Assembly (NCBI RefSeq): GCF_031010175.1 | Contig: NZ_JAUAMB010000041.1 | Coordinates: forward strand, 1 to 41,854 | From: Halomonas sp. SpR1 | GTDB lineage: Bacteria > Pseudomonadota > Gammaproteobacteria > Pseudomonadales > Halomonadaceae | Reading direction: 5' to 3' | Length of the DNA: 41,854 nucleotides | Shown here: positions 17,601 through 24,260 of the stretch, piece after piece | How the letters are laid out: every line of letters starts with the position of its first letter | Position numbering within the stretch: the first letter of the stretch is position 1 | Notes under the pieces: generated by a model | Database searches by the model: none | What the model was told of the DNA's origin: nothing | What the model saw: the letters and a program-made list of their open reading frames with translations, nothing else | Position numbers and translations under genes: made by a program

Positions 17601-20337
17601 CGTCAAACCAAAGGTGGTAGTGGTGGCGCAGCTTTGCCCACGCCCGGAAGGGAACAAATGAGGCGGTCAAAGAGAGCAGTATCGGTGCGCCGACAACCGC
17701 CAGTAATAGCAGCGTACTGACGACGGCCATGCTAAGCGGTAATTGCCAACTGATGGCAAGGCTTGCCAGGACGAATGGTGGTAACACTGAGCGGCGCAGG
17801 TTGCCAAGCATTTTCAGTCGCCCGGTGAGCGGCAGTGCCGAGGCGATTAGCCAGGGGAGCAGTTGCCAGTCGCCGCGTGTCCAGCGGTGTTGGCGCTTGG
17901 CGGCCACGTCATAACGAGCCGGGAAGTCTTCAATCACTTCGATATCGGAGGCAAGCCCCGCACGGGCAAACACCCCTTCAAACAAATCGTGACTGAGCAG
18001 GCTATTATCGGGCACCCGGCCAACCAGCGATGTTTCAAAAGCGTCAACGTCGTAAATACCTTTACCGGCGAACGAGCCTTCGCCGACCAGATCCTGATAG
18101 AGATCTGAGATGGCGGCGGCGTAAGGATCGATACCCCCGGGTGCAGAAAATAACCGCTGATAGATGGAGCCCTCGCCCCCCGTGGGCAGCGATGGCGTGA
18201 CGCGAGGCTGCAATATCGCGTACCCCTCCACGACCCGGCGTAGCTTTAGATCCATACGTGGCTGGTTTAGCGGATGTGCCATTTTACCGATCAGTCGGCT
18301 TGCGGCGCCTCGGGGCAGGCGGGTGTCAGCGTCCAAAGTGATGACGTAGCGTACATCTCTGGGCAGTGGCGGCGGGTCGATAAAGGTGGTATCCGCTGCG
18401 CCACGTAGCAAGCGATTTAGCTCATGCAGCTTGCCACGCTTACGCTCCCACCCCATCCAGATATTTTCACTTGCGTTAAACACCCGCCGCCGGTGCAGCA
18501 GAAAAAAGCGTTTGTCGCTGCCGGTTGTTCGTAAACCACCAGGGGCATGTGAAGTGCCCAGAGTGTGTGGGCCGCCTGGGGCTTGTGAGCTGCCTAGAGC
18601 GTGTGGACAATAACGCGCATTTAATTGCTCAACCGCTGCATAGGCGGCCGATAAAAGCGCGGCTTCAGCGGGCAGTTCCGCCTGTGAGGCATCGACCCCA
18701 TCAAGTAGTAGCGCATAGCTGAGCGCCCCGTCACCGCTAGATAAATGGTGCACTTCAAGACGCTCAATCTGTTCGCGCAGGTCTTCTTCGCTGGTCAGCA
18801 GCGTAGGTACCACTATGAGTGTTCGTAGCTGGGTTGGCACACCTTTGGACAGATCCAGGCCCGGCAGGGGCTGAGCGTCGATAGAGTAGATAATCAGGCG
18901 GTTAACGATCAGCGTTGCTACTTCCATAATGGGCAGAAAGCCGAACGCTCCCAAGAGCATGAGCCAAAGTAACGGCACGTCTCCTATCGTAATGGGTAAT
19001 GAAAGCAGTAGCCCACCCGACAGCACCATTAGTGTCAGCGTTACGGCAGCCATCATCACGATATAGCTACGAATGCCATGGTGAATGAGTGTCCGGCGCA
19101 GCCACTGACGAGGGGAGGGAGTAAACCGTATCTGGTGCTCCAGGGATAGTCGACCTGATCCAACCAAAAAATAGCCAGGGTCTCCCAGGCGGGCCGCTTC
19201 GATTGGGTCGCCATTACTGGCCACTGCCTGGTGAGCAAATGAGAGCGCCACGTCGACTACCTCGAGCTCGCTGTATTGAGAGCCTCGGGCGAGCTGTTCT
19301 ACCGCACTGCGATACTGATTGCGGGTGGGGAAGTCGAGCTGATCAAAATGGCTCTGCTGGCGTAGCCGCTTATCCACCAAGCTAACGCTCTCAAACAGCT
19401 CGGCCCAGTCGATGCTAGAAACAAAGCGCATGCTGGTAATGATATTGCGTACGGTGACGTTGGCGGCACCTTGGCGCTGCTGAGCGTGTTGAACCATCTC
19501 GTCGATGGTTTCACCCTGGTGGCTTAGCTGCTCATCAAGCCAGCCTGCCAGGGGGCTGCTACGCGGGTCTAAGCCACGCAGTCGCTTGGCTAATTGTGCG
19601 GTGAAAGGTTCTGCTAGCGGTCCTGTGTAAAAATTAAGGGTACTGGTTTCAAGGTGAAAAGCATGGCGTGCCGGTGAGGTTTGCTGGTCGGTGGACGTAA
19701 GCCACTTTGCCGCCAAAGCATCGGCTTCGTCTCTCGCTGTTTGTTCGCTGCTAATTTGGTCGGCAAGTCGGCGCAAGTTCTCAATCAGCACAATACGCAA
19801 CGTGATTGCTACCGCCCAGAGTTCGCCAATAGTCAGTGGCTGAGTGCGCTGATAAGCGGTGATAAAGTTCTGCAAATTTTCCAGGTCGATGTGGCTGTCG
19901 GTATGCGCCACAAAGGCCCAGGCAATGCCGAATACCCGTGGGTATCCCGCAAAAGGCCCGTTGGCTAACTTCGGTAACTGGCGATAATAACCGGGGGGAA
20001 GATCGCTGCGGATCTCACGAATTTGAGCTTCAATCAGGTGGTAATTGTCGAGCAGCCAGGCGGCGGCAGGCACAATTTCGCGACCACTCGCCAGCGCTGT
20101 GGCACTGGCGCGGTAAACAGCCAGCAGGGTGTTAGCGTTATCGTTGAGCCGTCGTGTTAACGGTACTACGTTGGGTGGCGTGCTGGTCACTGCTTGTTTA
20201 AGCGCCAAGCTGCCTGCGTGCTGTTCAAGCCGCTCTGCGCTAAAGAGCTCTTCTCTGACTGGGGCAGTAGCGTTCCACGGCGCTGCAAACGTAGGGTGCG
20301 GACGCACAAAACGGAGAAGATGTTTCACAGATTCCAT
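11620..20337 (-). CDS. ndvB: Cyclic beta-1,2-glucan synthase (NdvB/ChvB type)
   Basis: Giant inner-membrane enzyme of 2905 residues (rhizobial and Brucella homologues are about 2800-2870) that would start, elongate and cyclise periplasmic beta-1,2-glucan from UDP-glucose. The N-terminal 420 residues are soluble; two membrane spans lie at about 425-490. The GT84 glycosyltransferase follows, with DADT at 669-672 (DxD for the metal-nucleotide-sugar) and a TRGDWQLLPW motif; further spans lie near 845-1020. A glycoamylase-like region contains SFMAHHQGM at about 1515. Two glycosyltransferase-36 beta-sandwich units start near 1596 and 2086, and a GH94 phosphorylase-like domain carries GGGDWNDGMN with Asp2563, the family's general acid position, which sets chain length in known CGS. 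The gene stands alone. No opgGH/mdo genes are near it. Two tandem repeats in the gene make low-complexity linkers. Confidence 0.95.
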   Translation of the reverse strand: MESVKHLLRFVRPHPTFAAPWNATAPVREELFSAERLEQHAGSLALKQAVTSTPPNVVPLTRRLNDNANTLLAVYRASATALASGREIVPAAAWLLDNYHLIEAQIREIRSDLPPGYYRQLPKLANGPFAGYPRVFGIAWAFVAHTDSHIDLENLQNFITAYQRTQPLTIGELWAVAITLRIVLIENLRRLADQISSEQTARDEADALAAKWLTSTDQQTSPARHAFHLETSTLNFYTGPLAEPFTAQLAKRLRGLDPRSSPLAGWLDEQLSHQGETIDEMVQHAQQRQGAANVTVRNIITSMRFVSSIDWAELFESVSLVDKRLRQQSHFDQLDFPTRNQYRSAVEQLARGSQYSELEVVDVALSFAHQAVASNGDPIEAARLGDPGYFLVGSGRLSLEHQIRFTPSPRQWLRRTLIHHGIRSYIVMMAAVTLTLMVLSGGLLLSLPITIGDVPLLWLMLLGAFGFLPIMEVATLIVNRLIIYSIDAQPLPGLDLSKGVPTQLRTLIVVPTLLTSEEDLREQIERLEVHHLSSGDGALSYALLLDGVDASQAELPAEAALLSAAYAAVEQLNARYCPHALGSSQAPGGPHTLGTSHAPGGLRTTGSDKRFFLLHRRRVFNASENIWMGWERKRGKLHELNRLLRGAADTTFIDPPPLPRDVRYVITLDADTRLPRGAASRLIGKMAHPLNQPRMDLKLRRVVEGYAILQPRVTPSLPTGGEGSIYQRLFSAPGGIDPYAAAISDLYQDLVGEGSFAGKGIYDVDAFETSLVGRVPDNSLLSHDLFEGVFARAGLASDIEVIEDFPARYDVAAKRQHRWTRGDWQLLPWLIASALPLTGRLKMLGNLRRSVLPPFVLASLAISWQLPLSMAVVSTLLLLAVVGAPILLSLTASFVPFRAWAKLRHHYHLWFDELKLGSVQILLLIIFLPDQAWHMLDAIAKTLVRVLITHRRLLEWTSAAQSMKSPPLTVLGFYQRMAPGTVLGIAVAISALWTASHTWPITLPMALLWLAAPAVASWLSSSTSVVVQPSISAEEALELRAIARRTWRYFETFVTTTDNRLPPDNFQEDPQPALAQRTSPTNMGLYLLSTLAARDFGWIGTHETLERLEATLAVMQGLPRYRGHFYNWYATHDLRPLNPRYVSTVDSGNLAGHLIVIANACESWQATGYLADPRVGIADTLHLARQALKQVPTLQEKLAVQLSVQFEAIDAQLNGEVMSLECLANIAALMDSTLNLARTPLSSHSDAYSEDLQFWLEALQASAAQHSHDRDTSPSLTEGAIASRLQQLADSARRLALGMDFAFLFNRERQLLSIGYSLDDNCLDTSCYDLLASEARLASLFAIAKDDIPTRHWFRLGRAATPVTFGSALISWSGSMFEYLMPSLVMRAPGGSLLEQTSRLVVKRQETYAAQLSAPWGISESAYNARDMEFTYQYSNFGVPGLGLKRGLSADLVIAPYATGLAAMVDPSAACRNFKRLTEMGALGRYGFYEALDFTRSRLPAGESVVIVRSFMAHHQGMTIAAIANTLNYGQMRARFHREPMIQASELLLQERVPRNVAIAHPRAEEVKSTASQTINEAQTIRRASTTASGPPVTHLLSNGCYSVMLTATGGGYSRWRNVAISRWQPDATRDHLGSFIFLRDSKHPGVWTATGQTAAHPAEVNDEHSYAIFAEDYARYSHRHDDITSHMEVLVSGEDDSEVRHLSLTNNSRHARDITLTSYSELVLTSPNADNAHPAFAKMFVVTEYLEAFNALIATRRRRSPDEAQVWAAHFAVVEGDIIGELEFETDRAEFLGRGRSMLHASALAEGQHLSGSVGSVLDPIFALRYCLRVAPGNAARIAYWTVVAPSREALMDLIDKHHDRSAFERAKTLAWTQAQVQLRHLGIQPEEAADFQRLAAPILYPDARFRAPAEAIERGAGPQSRLWQHGISGDLPIILMRIDSIDDIGQVRQLLRAHEYWRMKRLGVDVVIINERSSSYIQDLQQAIETAVLSSQAQPRFKKDFAQGSVTTLRADLMSLEVRTQLQSIACVALMAHRGSIENQLALTLPVLRAPTPLHSLIKRPLPKHIPLNVSETPLPALEFFNGLGGFARDGREYVTVLEAGSSTPAPWINVIANAGFGFQVSAEGAGYIWADNSRENQLTAWSNDPVMDPSGDVIYVRDEESMALFTATARPLRDHGRYIARHGFGYSQFEHQADGITLALLHFVPLEAPLRISRLRLANHSGRPRKLSVTAYAEWVLGTSRSGSAPFLISHPDADSGALLVENPWNMNFPGRVAFLDIGAPPASWTADRCEFIGPGGSLAAPAGLRSHALLSGAHGAGLDPCTALNRSVTLAAGESVDIVVLMGQSSSTAEAKTLIARYREADIDAELAIVTAHWQTQLNAVQVTTPDRAMDIMLNGWLMYQTIACRITARSGFYQASGAYGFRDQLQDGMALTFTSPETTREHLLRAASRQFIEGDVQHWWLPHSGQGVRTRISDDRAWLAYACARYIATTHDTAVLDESVSFLEGAELAPGEHDSFFQPMMAAETSSLFEHCARGLDQSLSLTGEHGLPLIGGGDWNDGMNRVGEAGKGESVWLGWLLLHTLELFLPFAQSREHSEPLAFKEPSAFKEPSAYKKPSASRAERWRAHATALRIALESNAWDGQWYRRATFDDGSWLGSKDSDACQIDSIAQTWAVLSGAAEPHRAVLAMHSLERELIKHDEQLALLFWPPFDQPQRDPGYISGYPPGMRENGGQYSHAAMWAILAFAKLGEGDKAQQLFSLLNPINHARTPESAARYHVEPYVVAADVYSVAPHTGRGGWTWYTGSAGWMYRAGIEGILGIRREGGWQVIAPCLPHDWPGFSATLTIAATHYAVKVITTDEVFNAQLDGRHLALQQGEVRVPLDGQHHQLEVFIHRSHNPC
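12481..12534. repeat. 18-bp tandem repeat (3 units) inside ndvB
   Basis: Three units of 18 bp, the second being CTCTTTAAAAGCTGAAGG, encode consecutive six-residue units of the type FKEPSA/YKKPSA within the GH94 domain, near residues 2600-2620. The unit is in frame, so copy-number change would not break the gene. Confidence 0.85.
18536..18607. repeat. 36-bp tandem repeat (2 units) inside ndvB
   Basis: Two 36-bp units with a few substitutions encode two copies of a 12-residue Gly/Pro/His-rich unit (HALGSSQAPGGP, HTLGTSHAPGGL) at about residues 578-601, just before the GT84 catalytic core. The insertion is in frame and looks like a flexible linker. Confidence 0.8.
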
Positions 20338-20848
20338 CCTGATGAGAGTGCACTTTCGCGCACAACCGATGCTTCCTTACCAGAACAATGGCCGTGCAAA
20401 GGGGGGCGTCCGTTCGCTAGCACACATAGCACTTATTCACTGCGCTGGGCAGGACACACAAGCTACTTTGATAAAGATTATAAAGCGGTAAAACCGCCGG
20501 CAATCTAGCCTGCTTCGCGCCTGTGAAGTGTTCGGTAGCCTCCTCGCAGTCGCGTTACTGTAGTGATAAGGCAGGTAGTAGCAAAAAGTATAGCCAAGAT
20601 TGGAAAGTATTCTGAAAGCAGGTAAAAAATCACCAGCGGCAACACGGTTGTGGCACCTTTGGGCTAGCCTTGATTATTGGAAGCTTTAGTTAATAGTAAT
20701 GCTAATTTATGTAGTTAATACGCTTACATTAATATTCCACCCTGCTAATGATTAAACTAAAGTTGTTAGACTTTGGTTGTAATTATGGGTAAATAACTGG
20801 ACTAATTGCCTATTGCAGTCAATAAAGGGCGCCAAAGGAGGTTCCGCG
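20338..20848. other. Intergenic region between ndvB and the DASS carrier (divergent promoters)
   Basis: About 510 bp with no convincing gene; two overlapping frames read into it from ndvB but look like shadows. It is markedly AT-rich from 20690 to 20800. An inverted repeat, ACTAAAGT at 20756-20763 and ACTTTGGT at 20770-20777 (7 of 8 positions complementary), may be an operator for the carrier. No clear -35/-10 pair could be assigned by eye for ndvB. Confidence 0.5.
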
Positions 20849-20935
20849 TTGCCCTCGGGTGGCTATTTGTTTGGATGCCTACCCTCGATTTGTTCTTTTC
20901 ACTCTGACCGTAAGTGGCGAAAATTGTATGCATAA
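20849..20935 (+). CDS. Possible 28-codon leader ORF before the DASS carrier
   Basis: A TTG at 20849 sits 7 bases after AAAGGAGG, the best ribosome-binding site in the region. It opens a 28-codon frame (starting LPSGGYLFGC) that ends with TAA at 20933-20935, overlapping the carrier ATG at 20928. The carrier ATG itself has no clear ribosome-binding site, so translational coupling is possible. Alternatively, the carrier starts at GTG 20859, 17 bases after the same site. The peptide has no recognised family. Confidence 0.3.
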   Translation: MPSGGYLFGCLPSICSFHSDRKWRKLYA

Positions 20936-22577
20936 AACTGCCCTGATGACGGTATGGGATCAGCTATGGCACTCCCACTACCAAGCCAAAAACCTATTGA
21001 TGTGCGCGCTGCCAACAGGTGGGGCCGCCAATGCCGCGGCCGCCAGTGCCAAGCGTAACCCTTCCCCTCAACCCAAGCCGCCCGCCTACACCACGCCTCA
21101 GAAGGTTGGCTTAGTGCTTGGCCCGCTGCTGTTCGCCTTGGTTGCGCTTTTTTTTCATCCTGAAGACTTAAGCTTTGAAGGTCGCATGGTGCTGGCCACT
21201 ACCTTATGGGTAGCGGTGTGGTGGATCACCGAAGCCATTCCTATTCCCGCCACCTCTCTGTTGCCTATCGTACTGTTGCCGATTACCGGCGCACTGGAGG
21301 GCAGTACGGTGACGGCCGCTTATGGCAACCCGATTATTTTCCTGTTTTTGGGCGGTTTTATGATTGCCCTGGCGATGGAGAAGTGGGATTTACATAAGCG
21401 TATCGCGCTGTCGATTATCGCCGTGCTGGGTACCAGTATTAACAGCATCGTATTCGGCTTTATGGCCGCGACCGGCTTTTTGTCGATGTGGGTCTCCAAC
21501 ACCGCGTCGGTGATGATGATGCTGCCTATTGGTACCGCTATCGTGTATCAGGTAAGCCAGGAGCTGGCGAAAACTGATGGTGACCACAGTGCCGAAATCG
21601 ATAAGTTCAGCAAAGCGCTGATTTTTGGTATCGGCTACGGCGGTACCATTGGTGGTTTAGGTACGCTGATTGGTACTCCGCCGAATATTATTCTTGCCGC
21701 GATTGTGAACGAGCTGTTTGGCATCGAGATTTCTTTCGCTGGCTGGCTGATGTTCGCCTTTCCTGTTGTGGTGGTTTTGCTATTTACCACGTGGCTACTG
21801 CTGACGCGGGTGTTTTTCCGTATTGAATTTAGCCATTTGCCGGGTGGTCGAGAGCTTATCAACAAAGAAAAAGCGGCCTTGGGCAATACCAGTTTCGAAG
21901 AGAAAGCGGTGCTGGCGGTGTTTTTATTCGCTGCCTTTATGTGGATTACCCGGTCGTTTTTGTGGCAGGGGCAGATCATTAATATCCCCGGCATTAACGA
22001 CACCATGATCGCTATTGTCGCGGCGCTGCTGCTGTTCTTGATCCCTTCCAAGAATAAAGGTGGCTGTCTGCTGGGTTGGGATATCGCCAAAGATGTACCT
22101 TGGGGTATTTTGCTACTGTTCGGTGGTGGTTTAGCGATTGCTGCAGGCTTTGGCTCATCCGGTCTGGCGGAGTGGATCGGCGGGCAGATGAGCGTGCTGG
22201 AAGGCGTCAACTTCCTACTGGTCATTCTGCTGGCGACCGGCATGGTGCTGTTCTTGACCGAAATCACCTCGAATACCGCCACAGCCACCATGATCCTACC
22301 GGTGCTGGCGTCGCTAGCGCTGGCGCTGGATGTTCACCCCTTTGTGCTCATGGTGCCCGCTGCCATGGCGGCCAACTGCGCCTTTATGCTGCCGGTAGGC
22401 ACCCCACCCAACGCGATTATTTTTGCCACCGGCAAGATCAAAATCATTGAAATGGTGCGCACCGGTTTCTGGATCAACATTATTGCCATGTTGCTGATTG
22501 TGGCAGCGGTGTACTTCCTACTGCCGGTAATGTGGGGGGTTGATCTCACCAATTACCCTGACGCCTTCCGTCGTTAG
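20928..22577 (+). CDS. DASS (SLC13) family Na+-coupled dicarboxylate/anion carrier
   Basis: Inner-membrane symporter of 549 residues from ATG 20928 in the divalent anion:sodium (DASS/VcINDY) family. Two SNT signatures mark the paired substrate and sodium sites: SNTASVMMMLP at 190-200 and SNTATATMILP at 448-458. GTPPN motifs (LIGTPPNIILA and LPVGTPPNAIIFATG) and the WITEAIPIPATSLLPIVLLPITG segment also match. C4-dicarboxylates are the commonest substrates, but sulfate and taurine-related members exist. The N-terminal extension of about 60 residues (Ala/Pro-rich, PSPQPKPPAYTTPQK) is unusual for the family. The in-frame GTG at 20859 would add 23 residues. A terminator follows and it stands alone. 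Confidence 0.9.
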   Translation: MHKTALMTVWDQLWHSHYQAKNLLMCALPTGGAANAAAASAKRNPSPQPKPPAYTTPQKVGLVLGPLLFALVALFFHPEDLSFEGRMVLATTLWVAVWWITEAIPIPATSLLPIVLLPITGALEGSTVTAAYGNPIIFLFLGGFMIALAMEKWDLHKRIALSIIAVLGTSINSIVFGFMAATGFLSMWVSNTASVMMMLPIGTAIVYQVSQELAKTDGDHSAEIDKFSKALIFGIGYGGTIGGLGTLIGTPPNIILAAIVNELFGIEISFAGWLMFAFPVVVVLLFTTWLLLTRVFFRIEFSHLPGGRELINKEKAALGNTSFEEKAVLAVFLFAAFMWITRSFLWQGQIINIPGINDTMIAIVAALLLFLIPSKNKGGCLLGWDIAKDVPWGILLLFGGGLAIAAGFGSSGLAEWIGGQMSVLEGVNFLLVILLATGMVLFLTEITSNTATATMILPVLASLALALDVHPFVLMVPAAMAANCAFMLPVGTPPNAIIFATGKIKIIEMVRTGFWINIIAMLLIVAAVYFLLPVMWGVDLTNYPDAFRR

Positions 22578-22599
22578 TAACGCTATTTAGTGATTAATT

Positions 22600-22623
22600 G
22601 CCCCGCCATCGTGCGGGGCTTTT
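22600..22623 (+). terminator. Rho-independent terminator of the DASS carrier
   Basis: Seven-base-pair GC stem (GCCCCGC at 22600-22606, GCGGGGC at 22613-22619, 6-nt loop) followed by TTTTA. Confidence 0.88.
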
Positions 22624-22709
22624 ATTAGCAGCGGTTAAGTCACCCTGTGAGCATAAACAATATTAATATTCACCATAGAGGTTAGACAAAACAAAGCTCT
22701 TAACTATAT

Positions 22710-22751
22710 TGCCTAAATGATAGTGCCTAAGTGATGGTGCCGAAATGGCGC
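22710..22751. repeat. 14-bp imperfect tandem repeat upstream of pncC
   Basis: Three units, TGCCTAAATGATAG, TGCCTAAGTGATGG and TGCCGAAATGGCGC, end 40 bp before the pncC start. Role unknown; they lie in the 5' leader or promoter of the pncC-nadE pair. Confidence 0.6.
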
Positions 22752-22791
22752 CAAGAAGGTTGGGGTTCATGGTGTGATAAGGAGATGAGCA

Positions 22792-23307
22792 ATGGAGCTG
22801 CTTGAAAAAGTTAGCGAGTATTTGAAAAATCATGAACTTAAAATGGCCACAGCGGAGTCTTGTACTGCGGGGTTGATTGTTTCCGAACTCGCCAGAGTAC
22901 CAGGCAGCGGTCAATCGATAGACTGCGGATTAGCGGTTTACTCACCCGAGGCCAAAAATCGCTACTTAGCCGTCAGTTTTGAAACCATCGATAACCATGG
23001 GTTAACTAGTGAAGCAACAGCGCGTGAAATGGCATTGGGTGCATTAAATAATAATGATGCCAATGTGGCGCTGGCCAATACGGGGATTGCAGGGCCTGAG
23101 CCGCACGATGGAATCCCCGTCGGTACGGTATGCTTTGCCTGGGCCTTTCGGCATAACCAAAAGATATTCCTAACCACCGAGACGCGGCGTTTCTCAGGTG
23201 ACCGGAATCAGGTTCGTCTCGCCGCCGCCCACTACGCGCTGGAAATGGTTCCGCAGCAACATGGTGATGTGCTAGCAGGTAACGCGCCGCGTGTTGATGA
23301 GTCGTAA
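22792..23307 (+). CDS. pncC: Nicotinamide-nucleotide amidohydrolase PncC (CinA C-terminal domain family)
   Basis: Cytoplasmic enzyme of 171 residues, a stand-alone CinA C-terminal domain like E. coli YgaD. It would deamidate nicotinamide mononucleotide, formed when NAD is consumed by DNA ligase, to nicotinate mononucleotide. The conserved ATAESCTAG motif lies at 19-27, with the catalytic Ser region, and ANTGIAGPEP at about 94-103 matches the second family motif. AAGGAGA precedes the ATG at good spacing. It is followed by nadE after 39 bp; the two enzymes act in the same NAD salvage route (NMN to NaMN to NaAD to NAD), so they probably form one transcript. The last 20 residues are not part of the family core. 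Confidence 0.88.
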   Translation: MELLEKVSEYLKNHELKMATAESCTAGLIVSELARVPGSGQSIDCGLAVYSPEAKNRYLAVSFETIDNHGLTSEATAREMALGALNNNDANVALANTGIAGPEPHDGIPVGTVCFAWAFRHNQKIFLTTETRRFSGDRNQVRLAAAHYALEMVPQQHGDVLAGNAPRVDES

Positions 23308-23346
23308 CAACGATTTCCTATACATTGCATGGAGGCAGAACGAGCA

Positions 23347-24171
23347 ATGACTAACCAAGCAGATCAGCAACAGCTTATTCAGTCAGCGTTACAAGCGAAG
23401 GCATCTATAGCGCCGCTTGATGAAATCAATGCCCGGGTCGATTTCCTTTGCAGCCAAATGATAGAGACAGGCCAGCACGGGCTAGTATTGGGTATCAGTG
23501 GGGGTGTGGATTCTACCGTCGCGGGGCGCTTAGCCCAGTTAGCCGCCGAAAAAGCCCGCGATAAAGGTATTGACGCTTGGTTCTACGCTATGCGCTTGCC
23601 TTACGGAGAGCAGAAAGATGAAGACGATGCCCAGCAGGCACTCACCTTTATCGACCCTGATGAAGTGTTAGATGTAAATGTAAAGCCTGCTAGCGATGCG
23701 ATGCTAACTTCTCTGGAAGAAGGGGGGTTGAGTTTTAAAGATGCTGCCCAGCGGGACTTTGTATTGGGCAATATCAAGGCGCGACAACGCATGGTCGCCC
23801 AATATGCAGTTGCGGGTGCTAAATCTGGTTTAGTAGTGGGAACTGATCAAGCGGCGGAAGCATTGATGGGTTTTTTCACCAAATATGGCGACGGTGCTTG
23901 CGACTTGGCGCCACTTACCGGTCTTACCAAAGCTCAGGTAAGAGAAATCGGCGCCGCCTTGGGGGCGCCCGCCTCCCTGGTCGAGAAACTACCCACTGCT
24001 GATCTAGAATCCCTTAACCCCCAATTGGCTGATGAAGAGGCACTAGGGGTCACCTACGCTGAAATTGATGCGTTTCTTAGCGGTCAGGAAGTCAGCGAGC
24101 AGGCTTACACGACCATTACCCGCACCTATCAACGCACCGATCATAAACGCCAGCTACCTAAAACACCGTAG
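23347..24171 (+). CDS. nadE: NH3-dependent NAD+ synthetase
   Basis: Cytoplasmic enzyme of 274 residues (E. coli NadE 275) that amidates nicotinate adenine dinucleotide to NAD with ammonia and ATP. The N-type ATP pyrophosphatase loop SGGVDS is at 51-56, and GTDQAAEALMGFFTKYGDGACDLAPLTGLTK is the classic substrate-binding stretch. There is no glutaminase domain, so it depends on ammonia. The ATG at 23347 is chosen over one at 23329 because it matches the family start (MTNQADQQQLIQSAL) and follows GGAGG. It lies 39 bp behind pncC. Confidence 0.95.
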   Translation: MTNQADQQQLIQSALQAKASIAPLDEINARVDFLCSQMIETGQHGLVLGISGGVDSTVAGRLAQLAAEKARDKGIDAWFYAMRLPYGEQKDEDDAQQALTFIDPDEVLDVNVKPASDAMLTSLEEGGLSFKDAAQRDFVLGNIKARQRMVAQYAVAGAKSGLVVGTDQAAEALMGFFTKYGDGACDLAPLTGLTKAQVREIGAALGAPASLVEKLPTADLESLNPQLADEEALGVTYAEIDAFLSGQEVSEQAYTTITRTYQRTDHKRQLPKTP

Positions 24172-24260
24172 CCCCATTTTATACAAGCTCAACGCAAGCG
24201 CTAAACGCAGCCCTATTAGGTTGTTATGATGCCGCTACACTATTTGCAGTTGAGCTTGTT

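Noticed and set aside
12481..18607. Repeats in ndvB considered as CRISPR-like
   Set aside because: Units are contiguous, in frame and without spacers; there are no cas genes.
20653..20668. Possible sigma-54 promoter (TGGCACC...) upstream of the DASS carrier
   Set aside because: The downstream GC pair is one base out of position, so the fixed spacing between GG and GC is not met.
21635..22291. 218-residue open frame antisense to the DASS carrier
   Set aside because: A shadow of the carrier's hydrophobic codons; Ser/Pro/Lys-rich without motifs.
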